This document shows, one piece after another, positions 1-6,136 of a DNA stretch of 6,482 nucleotides. The position numbers and the translations under genes were made by a program. This DNA comes from an uncultured Clostridia bacterium (lineage in GTDB: Bacteria > Bacillota > Clostridia > Oscillospirales > Acutalibacteraceae): positions 1 through 6,482 of the forward strand of contig CAMVBD010000085.1 of NCBI GenBank assembly GCA_947165615.1. Reading direction: 5' to 3'. The first letter of the stretch is position 1. Every line of letters begins with the position of its first letter. A model generated the notes under the pieces. It did not search any database, was not told where the DNA came from, and saw only the letters and a program-made list of their open reading frames with translations.

Positions 1-614
1 TCACAATGCGAGGCGTCCTGTTCGACGGAAACAACTCCGGCGGCAGCGGCGGCGCGTTTTACTCGAACTCGGACGACGGCGCATGGTTCTTCGGATGCAC
101 GTTCCAAAGAAACAACGCCGGGGGTCAGGGCGGCGCGATCTTCGTTGACAACGACAATATATATATGGAAGACTGCACCGTCGTTTCCAACAACTCGGGC
201 GACGAGGGCGGCGGAGCGTATCTTGCAAGCCCGTCTACGGTCGGCTTTGCGGGTACGGTAGTTATCCGCGGCAACGACGGCGCGGGATCCTTCGACAACC
301 TCGTGCTCGGCAGCAACACGTATTTTTACGACCACGGCCTTGAGCTCGGATCGGAAATACGACTGCGCGGCGACACCGACGGCAGCGTAAAGCTCGGCGG
401 AAGCTTGATGAGCGAATATCAGCTGAATCAGTATTTCCGCGCCGACTACGGCAGGCTGGAGCTTACCGACACTCAAACGGTCAATACCGAGCTTCGCGCG
501 TCGGTATTCTCCGAAGGAAAAACGGTGCTTATCATCGGCGCCGCGATCCTGATCGCCGCTATTGCGGGCGGCTCTATCTACTACTTCAAGAAGCGTAAAG
601 GAGGCGCAAAGTAA
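1..614 (+). CDS. Surface protein with Pmp-like beta-helix repeats and C-terminal membrane anchor (5' partial)
   Basis: This is the C-terminal 204 codons of a larger gene. The frame is open from the first base (first full codon at 3), and the ATG at 6 has no ribosome binding site in view, so it is most likely an internal Met. Three repeats at 18-224 carry the paired motifs of chlamydial polymorphic membrane proteins and related right-handed beta-helices: FDGNN...GGAF, FQRNN...GGAIF and VSNNS...GGAYL. About 95 residues of further beta-rich sequence (IRGNDG, DNLVLGS, GLELGSEIRL) follow without a GGA motif. A hydrophobic helix is encoded at about 525-587, then the basic tail KKRKGGAK. By the positive-inside rule the beta-helix is extracellular and the tail cytoplasmic. 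There is no LPXTG motif, so anchoring is by the helix. The likely role is an adhesin or other surface protein; ligand and function are unknown. It ends one base before the next start codon, which implies one operon. The CDS call is firm and the beta-helix call fairly firm. Confidence 0.9.
   Translation, partial: TMRGVLFDGNNSGGSGGAFYSNSDDGAWFFGCTFQRNNAGGQGGAIFVDNDNIYMEDCTVVSNNSGDEGGGAYLASPSTVGFAGTVVIRGNDGAGSFDNLVLGSNTYFYDHGLELGSEIRLRGDTDGSVKLGGSLMSEYQLNQYFRADYGRLELTDTQTVNTELRASVFSEGKTVLIIGAAILIAAIAGGSIYYFKKRKGGAK
18..224 (+). repeat. Three degenerate Pmp-type (GGA / NN) beta-helix coils
   Basis: Three protein-level repeats of about 26-39 residues each pair an 'F/V-x-x-N-N' turn with a glycine-rich 'GG[A]-[F/I/Y]' turn. 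GGAF is encoded at 48-59, GGAIF at 129-143 and GGAY at 210-221. This is the spacing expected for stacked coils of a right-handed parallel beta-helix, as in the Chlam_PMP repeat family. The coils at the window edge suggest that more lie upstream. Confidence 0.75.
597..604 (+). promoter_or_regulatory. Shine-Dalgarno site of the giant gene, embedded in the upstream gene's last codons
   Basis: AAAGGAGG lies 11 bases upstream of the ATG at 616 and also encodes the Lys-Gly-Gly near the end of the upstream protein. It decides the start of the giant gene. An in-frame ATG at 562 would overlap the upstream gene and add 18 residues in front of the signal peptide, while the ATG at 616 gives a normal signal peptide directly. 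The stop TAA (612-614) is separated from the ATG by one base, so translational coupling is likely. Confidence 0.85.
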
Positions 615-615
615 A

Positions 616-702
616 ATGATCAAACGTTTTTGCAAACTGATCGCTTTTCTTATGACGCTGTGTATGCTGGTGACATATCCGGCGATACAACCCGTATTCG
701 CC
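616..702 (+). other. Sec signal peptide of the giant protein
   Basis: Residues 1-29 show a basic start (K3, R4, K7), a hydrophobic core from about 8 to 21 and a small-residue cleavage site V-F-A before E30. There is no lipobox: the cysteines at 6 and 16 are not in an L-x-x-C context near the cut, so a type I signal peptide is favoured over a lipoprotein. Confidence 0.85.
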
Positions 703-3700
703 GAGGTCGGACAGGACATACAGTTATCGAAGCAGTATCTTAAAGAAGTCAAGATGTTCTACGGCGTGAACGAGGCGAACGCGCGCGCCGCTTGCGAGGG
801 AGAAGGATTTATTTTCTGCCCCACCAACCTGAACGCAGGCGGTCCGAACTCCATTACGGTCGATCCGGCGTCCTTCTTCCCGGACTCTCCCATGGGTATT
901 TATATGGGCTATAAGACCACGGAGAACCCGAAAAACGCCATCACCGACCTGACTCTTCTGGATATGAAATACACCCATTTCGAAGAGATCGACTACGAAA
1001 AGTATCTGAACGATCACGTTCAGGATTTCAGGAACGAGGCGGGGCAGATGATGAGCCTCGTGCGCGAGCTTGCCAGAAAAGTCGAAGCGGGCAGCCCGAA
1101 CGCGATCATGGCTTACGATCTGCTCAACCTGTTCTACGTGGACGATACGAAACCCCACGACGCGCTCGAAAATCAGTTGGGATATTACCTTATACACGAG
1201 ACGGATATCACCTTCTTTGAAAAATTCCTCCAGCGCGGCAACGCGACTATACTCAACAAGATAATCGACCTTCTCTGCACCGCCACCTCCGACTATAAGG
1301 AAGACGGCACGACGTGGGTCGACCGCGCAAAGACCAGCGAGGTATTAAGCGAATACCGGAACGGCACGTCGGAAACGAAGAATATGTACGACGCCAACTG
1401 CCAGGATTCCGCGGAGAAGCTCGTCAGATCCATAAAGGAATTCCGCAAAACGTATCTGGAAGCGAAATACCGCCTGGATACGTACGGCGAGACGCTCGGT
1501 TATTCGGAGCTTGCAGGAGCGACCGATGAAAACGCGATGGAGAAGCTTGACGATGCCGGACCGGATTGCCGGTTCCCGGAATTCAACGAGGCGCTGACGA
1601 TCTACGCGCTCCTCGACGCAATCGATTATCAGCAAAAAGGCGAGGTCATCGTCAATAACGCCGACCTTCTGTATGATAACGAGACGACGGGAAATGAAAA
1701 CTCCGAAACTGAGGAAAACACGGAAGGCACCGCGGGTCCCGAGGCTGAAAAACCGACGGAGACCTATAACAAGAGCCTTACGCTTGCGCAGTATATCATG
1801 GACCTCGCTGCCGACGAAACGCTGGAGGATCATCTCTCCTCCGTTTATCCCATCGTTTACGCTCTTTCGCCGGCGCAGCGTTCCGCGCTTTCACTATGCG
1901 GCTTCGGCACACTTGTCAAAGGGCTGTTTCAGGCGAACGATTACCTCACGCAGCGCGAAAAGGCTATCAAAGAGGCGATGAACAAGCTGAAGGACAGCGG
2001 TTATTCCGACGGCAGACTGTATATCTGGGAAGGGCTCGACACTTCGCTTTACAGCAAGAAGGTCGTGCAGACCGACGCCTCCAAAGAGGCGGCTGCCGCC
2101 GGCCTCGATCTGCAGGCTTCCCAGAACGAAGCCGAAAAAAAGGCGCACAGCAATCTCAACCAGGCTCTTATAGCCATCGACGTCTGTACGCTCGGTATCG
2201 GCGGAATCGTTATGGTGGTCAGCGCGTTTGTCGGCTCTTCTCTGTGGAGCGTCGGCATGAGCTACATCACCCAAGCCGGCACCTATCTCATTACTGAATT
2301 GGCGTCGTTTTTCGCCGACTACATTCTGGGCGCGTTCCTGTGCGCATTGCAGGTGCTGAACATCATCGCCATCGTCGTGGGTCTCGTCATGCTGATCTAT
2401 TCCATCCTTCAATGGACCGGAGTGTTCGATCTGCCTGACCCGATCAACTACGACGAAATTCCCGACGTGGTTCTTGACGCGCGAATGAAATCGACCGGCG
2501 CATATCAGGTGCGCTACGAAACGGTCACGAGCAACGCGTACGAAGGCTCGTTCAACAATGAAGACCGCCCGTTGGGCTTGGCTTTTCACGACGAGTATCT
2601 GTCCTCCGCTCACGCGGAGCTGACCGCTTACCAGGGCGTTTACGACCGGTGGCTTGCGCTGTATTACAGCAAAGCGCCGGAGGCGGGCGAACCGATCGAG
2701 ATCATCCCCGGAAAAGAGCCCTTCGTGACGGGCGGGCAATATATAGCTCCGGAAGGATATCAGCCTCTCAAGCTGATCACCGGCGCCGCCGCCATCGACG
2801 TCAACGATATCGCGGTCGTCGGGACAACGGGATCGCCGCTTTACGTCTTCTTCCCGGGGAAAGATACCGGCAAGATCACCGGCAAGACCGTCGGAGACGA
2901 CGGAACGTATATCACGAACGTCAGACTCGTTCATCATGAAGTACAGAACGACGCTATAAACATTCTTAAAAAAGCAAAGTTCGAGCCGATCGAGATCAAC
3001 CTTACTCCCTACGACGGCTTCACGTATATCGGCTATCAGCTGGGCCCCGCGAATGTCGCTCTGAGGGATATCCGCGTCGCGACCAACAGTGCGGGAACGA
3101 TCATGTACGGCGATGCAAAATACGGCAAACGCGGCGGCGACAGTACGGAATATACGCCGGACGGTCTCGCGATCTACGCGACCACCGACCCGTGCGCCGG
3201 CTCGCCGATAGTGAGTCTCTCGGTCCAGTACGAACGCCTTGCGCCCGGCAACGGGCTCGAACCCGTGTGCCTGTTCAGCGGCGGCAACGCCGTGGACTTC
3301 GGCCACAAGTGGAAAGATAACTATTCCCACACCGGCAAGGACGACGATTTCAATTTCCTTGCCGGCATGGGCAGAAACTATTACGCACGTGAATTCATGG
3401 AGGAAGAAGATCCTTCAAACGGAGTTTATCTCTACTTCGAGCCGAAGGAGCAGTTCCACGCAAAGGACGATGAAGGAAATCCCAATCAGCGATATATTTC
3501 GGGATTCTCCTACTTCCTCGCCGCAAACAACGAGTCGGACGACACCCGTTTCGGCAGCAACTATGAATTCATGCAGACCTTCGCCCGTGAAAACGGGTTT
3601 GAACTGCTTCAGGAAAACGGCGCGCCTTTCCGCGTGATGTCGGATGAGGCCGGCGAAATGACGTTGGCGACGATGTGGCGCGACGTCGGCGGTTACCCGG

Positions 3701-6084
3701 CGGACACCTACAACTTCGACCAGATACACACGCTCCACAGCGTCAGCGGGATCACCGATAAAAGCCAGAAGTACTTCGCCTCCCTCGTGGTAGCGGGCAG
3801 CGACGGAGGTCTGACACATGACGCCGCATTCTATTTCTACGGGACGCTCGGAGGTGTTTGCTCCTATCTTACCCGTGAAGAAAACGAAAATATGATCTAC
3901 CATACCGCGATGTACTTCGGCGTATCGTACACCTACAATCCCTACCGTGCGATCACCGGCGTCGCCGGGCTGATCACTCCCTATACCGAAAGCTCATCGC
4001 AGATCAAAAACACCGGTATGACCACACCGGCGGGATCGTTTTTGGCGTGCAACGTCAGCATCCAGGGCAGCCCGATCATGTCGGCGGGCATCACCGCCGG
4101 TTACTTCAACCCGCAGTCGATGTCGCTCCCGCTCTATACCAATTACGAAGCAAAACAGAGATCCGATCTCGACTGGATCACCAATAAAGAGACCGAGATT
4201 CTTTCGAGGTATCTTTTGACCTCCGGGCCGCGCGCAGGGATTCCCGCGCTCAAAGAAGGGGATATCGTCTTCAGAATGGGAGAAAATCCCGGGCAGGTAT
4301 CCGGATACGTTCCGCTTACCGACCTGCGCAAGCCGGGCGACTACGAGCACCCGATGAACCTCGCGCTCGATACCACGAACAAGGGCTCGAAATATCTGTA
4401 CCTTTATCTGAAACAGTTCACGGGCGAGAACAAGACCGACGTGGATGAGGTGAGGGACAGTGAAGGAAAGGTCACAACCGAAGAGGTGACAAAGGCGGTC
4501 AACCACGGATACACCGCAAAGAAATACGTCGTCGCGGTGGTCTGCGGCGTCGGAAGTAATCCCGAAACGGCGATCAAAAACCTTTACGAGAACGCCGCAA
4601 GCGCGTGGCAGAAGGCCTCTCTTGAGAACGCCGATATCGACCGCCGTCCGCTGTTTACACAGCTCGACGAGATCATCCCGGTGGATCTCTCCTCCGAGCA
4701 TCCCTGGTATGAGCTTCATGCGAACGATACGAGCGTAAGCAGTCTTAAAAACGGCGTTTGGGTGCGCGGCAACGAAGCGGCGTACTACCGTTGGGACGGA
4801 CACAAAAACGTGAAAGACAAGTCGATCGACGAATACGAAAAGGATCAGAAATGCGCGTACATCGGCGTCATCAGAAGTTCAGACGCATCCAAAGCGGTTT
4901 ACGGGCTTGTGAAGTATTACACCGACGCCGCCGCAGCGTCCGGAACGCTGGAAACGGGCAGCACCAAATGCAATTGCGCGGGCGGCCCGATCCAGTCTCC
5001 CGAGGGCAAGTATTATCTCTATTATTCCACAAACACCGGAACGGGAGCATACTCGGCGCCCGTCACGGGGATCCATATCAGCAAAGACATATTCATAAAC
5101 GGATACAACACGTCGTTCACCGTGTCCGAATCGGACAGAAAGAACAGCCAGCTTCCGGAGTACGGTCAGCTCCGTATGCGCACGGATGAACACTTGTATA
5201 TCCATCTCGGCTACGACCGCGCGGAGCTTCCGTATTACGAGGCGCTCTATATCGGCGTCGGCAACACGAAGGAAGAGGCGTTCGTCGATATGATCGGCAC
5301 CACGAACGCCTATGCGGCGGTCGACGTCAACTGCAACTACAATTCCTTCTCGAATCAATGGATCGCCATCGGATACCGGCGCACCAGCGTCGCTGCCAAC
5401 GCAATACGCGACGTGTTCCTGTATTACGGAGACGATCCCGCCGACAGCATACGCATCGACGGCGGATATATGAAAATGCAGGAAAGAAAATACGGAAAGT
5501 GGGAGACGAAATTCTATCCGTATGAGGACGCCAAGGGCACCGGCGTTCTTTACAGGCTTGTCAAGCACAACCTGAAATTCGGCGCGGAGACCGTACCGCT
5601 CACTCAGGGCAACGGCACAACGGGGCTCTACCTCGATTACACCACTGCTGAATTCTACAGAGATAAGACTGTTGAATCGGAGGTCGCCCCGATCACGAAT
5701 CTCGTTTTCAGCTACGGCGATATTTCCCCGAGATACGCGACGACGGAAAATCTCGCAGCCGCCTTTGAAAAATCCTATTACTCCACGTCGGTGTTCAAGG
5801 CTTCCAATTATTCAAATCCCATTTGGGAATGCGTAATGGGCGTGACCGGTTCCCCCGCGAACTGGAAGCTGACAGGCGAGGGCGCTGAACGCTATTCGTT
5901 CAACAAGGGCGCCGTTCCCGGTATGAACGGCAACAGATGGGAAGGCTCCGACAATCGCGTTTACGCGTACGTTGACCGCGCCATGAACGGTCGGAAATAC
6001 ACGGTCCGCGATAATTGCAAACTGCCGGAGTTCGGTTATTACAGTTCTGAAAGCACGTTCGGTATAGCCAAGCAGGCAGGTTGA
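616..6084 (+). CDS. Giant exported multi-repeat protein with N-terminal beta module, central hydrophobic hairpin and MABP-like beta-prism repeats
   Basis: The product has 1822 residues and does not match a named family that I recognise. Residues 1-29 are a signal peptide (MIKRF start, hydrophobic core, likely cut after VFA). Residues 41-131 are a beta-rich module with Y-L-K-E-V at 41-45, IYMGYKTT at 95-102 and AITD at 108-111; the next gene has the same module. Residues 132-355 are largely helical. Residues 356-385 are an acidic Glu/Thr/Asn linker. Residues 386-515 are again helical and end in an Ala/Glu/Lys-rich amphipathic stretch. Residues 516-600 are strongly hydrophobic, with two clear membrane segments. 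From 679 to near the C-terminus come degenerate repeats rich in Tyr, Gly and beta-strands. There is no LPXTG, SLH or C-terminal anchor, so membrane attachment, if any, is through 516-600. There are 19 cysteines after the signal peptide, including a C-x-C at 1452-1454. I infer a surface or secreted effector or adhesin; a pore-forming role is possible but unproven. No MACPF signature or catalytic motif was seen. Confidence 0.93.
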   Translation: MIKRFCKLIAFLMTLCMLVTYPAIQPVFAEVGQDIQLSKQYLKEVKMFYGVNEANARAACEGEGFIFCPTNLNAGGPNSITVDPASFFPDSPMGIYMGYKTTENPKNAITDLTLLDMKYTHFEEIDYEKYLNDHVQDFRNEAGQMMSLVRELARKVEAGSPNAIMAYDLLNLFYVDDTKPHDALENQLGYYLIHETDITFFEKFLQRGNATILNKIIDLLCTATSDYKEDGTTWVDRAKTSEVLSEYRNGTSETKNMYDANCQDSAEKLVRSIKEFRKTYLEAKYRLDTYGETLGYSELAGATDENAMEKLDDAGPDCRFPEFNEALTIYALLDAIDYQQKGEVIVNNADLLYDNETTGNENSETEENTEGTAGPEAEKPTETYNKSLTLAQYIMDLAADETLEDHLSSVYPIVYALSPAQRSALSLCGFGTLVKGLFQANDYLTQREKAIKEAMNKLKDSGYSDGRLYIWEGLDTSLYSKKVVQTDASKEAAAAGLDLQASQNEAEKKAHSNLNQALIAIDVCTLGIGGIVMVVSAFVGSSLWSVGMSYITQAGTYLITELASFFADYILGAFLCALQVLNIIAIVVGLVMLIYSILQWTGVFDLPDPINYDEIPDVVLDARMKSTGAYQVRYETVTSNAYEGSFNNEDRPLGLAFHDEYLSSAHAELTAYQGVYDRWLALYYSKAPEAGEPIEIIPGKEPFVTGGQYIAPEGYQPLKLITGAAAIDVNDIAVVGTTGSPLYVFFPGKDTGKITGKTVGDDGTYITNVRLVHHEVQNDAINILKKAKFEPIEINLTPYDGFTYIGYQLGPANVALRDIRVATNSAGTIMYGDAKYGKRGGDSTEYTPDGLAIYATTDPCAGSPIVSLSVQYERLAPGNGLEPVCLFSGGNAVDFGHKWKDNYSHTGKDDDFNFLAGMGRNYYAREFMEEEDPSNGVYLYFEPKEQFHAKDDEGNPNQRYISGFSYFLAANNESDDTRFGSNYEFMQTFARENGFELLQENGAPFRVMSDEAGEMTLATMWRDVGGYPADTYNFDQIHTLHSVSGITDKSQKYFASLVVAGSDGGLTHDAAFYFYGTLGGVCSYLTREENENMIYHTAMYFGVSYTYNPYRAITGVAGLITPYTESSSQIKNTGMTTPAGSFLACNVSIQGSPIMSAGITAGYFNPQSMSLPLYTNYEAKQRSDLDWITNKETEILSRYLLTSGPRAGIPALKEGDIVFRMGENPGQVSGYVPLTDLRKPGDYEHPMNLALDTTNKGSKYLYLYLKQFTGENKTDVDEVRDSEGKVTTEEVTKAVNHGYTAKKYVVAVVCGVGSNPETAIKNLYENAASAWQKASLENADIDRRPLFTQLDEIIPVDLSSEHPWYELHANDTSVSSLKNGVWVRGNEAAYYRWDGHKNVKDKSIDEYEKDQKCAYIGVIRSSDASKAVYGLVKYYTDAAAASGTLETGSTKCNCAGGPIQSPEGKYYLYYSTNTGTGAYSAPVTGIHISKDIFINGYNTSFTVSESDRKNSQLPEYGQLRMRTDEHLYIHLGYDRAELPYYEALYIGVGNTKEEAFVDMIGTTNAYAAVDVNCNYNSFSNQWIAIGYRRTSVAANAIRDVFLYYGDDPADSIRIDGGYMKMQERKYGKWETKFYPYEDAKGTGVLYRLVKHNLKFGAETVPLTQGNGTTGLYLDYTTAEFYRDKTVESEVAPITNLVFSYGDISPRYATTENLAAAFEKSYYSTSVFKASNYSNPIWECVMGVTGSPANWKLTGEGAERYSFNKGAVPGMNGNRWEGSDNRVYAYVDRAMNGRKYTVRDNCKLPEFGYYSSESTFGIAKQAG
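736..1008 (+). other. N-terminal beta-rich module shared with the downstream paralogue
   Basis: Residues 41-131. The order is a strand Y-L-K-E-V-K-M-F-Y-G, a short helix (N-E-A-N-A-R-A-A-C), a strand leading to L-N-A-G, then I-Y-M-G-Y-K-T-T-x3-K-x-A-I-T-D-L. The third gene shows the same order at its residues 36-99. The pattern resembles the last lobe of MABP-type beta-prisms; that fold assignment is by eye. Confidence 0.6.
2161..2415 (+). other. Central hydrophobic block, probable membrane hairpin
   Basis: Residues 516-600 hold two long apolar runs, about 518-543 (with G-I-G-G-I-V-M-V-V) and about 577-599 (with I-I-A-I-V-V-G-L-V-M-L-I). The intervening stretch 548-576 is weaker and amphipathic (S-Y-I-T-Q-A-G-T-Y-L-I-T-E). 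Two membrane passes would leave both large flanking regions on the same, external side, consistent with the signal peptide. A third pass through the middle stretch is possible and would change the topology. Confidence 0.7.
2650..5991 (+). repeat. Degenerate protein repeats, possibly five to six MABP-like beta-prism units
   Basis: Residues 679-1792 of the giant protein repeat three motifs. Motif a is 'L-x-L/I-Y-x-S/T...A-G-x-P-I': 679-694, 850-865, 1140-1154 (FLACNVSIQGSPI), 1198-1212 and, looser, 1465-1486 and 1644-1662. Motif b is a paired-aromatic strand: PLYVFF 741-746, VYLYF 937-941, YLYLYL 1260-1265, LYIHLGY 1527-1533, LYLDY 1671-1675 and VYAYV 1782-1786. Motif c is 'Y/F-I/F-G-Y/V...A-I-x-D/G': 804-819, 1100-1116, 1304-1321, 1415-1431, 1545-1559 and 1585-1600. 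The motifs recur in the order a, b, c. DNA identity between copies is low, so these are old duplications and not recent tandem repeats. Unit boundaries are approximate. Confidence 0.6.
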
Positions 6085-6136
6085 ACAACTTATGAAAAAT
6101 CAATTAGATTACAAGACAAATAAGGAGTAAAGTCAA
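6085..6136 (+). other. 52-bp AT-rich spacer between the paralogous genes
   Basis: Only 13 of 52 bases are G or C, in sharp contrast with the flanking genes. It holds no hairpin followed by a T-run, so no terminator was found, and the two genes are probably cotranscribed. It contains the ribosome binding site of the third gene and a 12-codon micro-ORF (6092-6130). Confidence 0.7.
6122..6127 (+). promoter_or_regulatory. Shine-Dalgarno site of the third gene
   Basis: AAGGAG sits nine bases before the ATG at 6137. It fixes this start, which is directly followed by a basic and hydrophobic signal peptide. Confidence 0.85.

Noticed and set aside
562..615. Earlier in-frame ATG for the giant gene at 562
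   Set aside because: It would overlap the upstream gene by 53 bases and put 18 polar residues before the signal peptide. The ATG at 616 has a strong Shine-Dalgarno site and gives a standard signal peptide.
2866..2887. Short direct repeat ACCGGCAAGA, two copies 12 bases apart
   Set aside because: It encodes a T-G-K-x-T-G-K turn inside the giant protein. It is too short and isolated to be a DNA-level repeat element, and the T-G-K does not sit in a Walker A motif.
1894..3330. Long open frame of 478 codons on the minus strand inside the giant gene
   Set aside because: It lies wholly within the coding sequence of the giant gene, has an Arg/Val/Asp-heavy composition typical of a codon-bias shadow, shows no recognisable domain and has no neighbouring minus-strand genes.
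3994..4803. Minus-strand open frame of 269 codons
   Set aside because: It is another shadow of the giant gene, with no ribosome binding site logic and no domain or signal peptide.
616..6084. MACPF/perforin domain in the giant protein
   Set aside because: The prism-like repeats suggested it, but I could not find the Y-G-T-H-[FY]-type signature or the matching Trp/Gly pattern anywhere in the protein.
6081..6109. Possible promoter TTGAAC - 17 bases - TTAGAT before the third gene
   Set aside because: The spacing is ideal, but the boxes match consensus at only four and three of six positions, and the region is AT-rich, so such matches are expected by chance. Cotranscription with the upstream gene is simpler.
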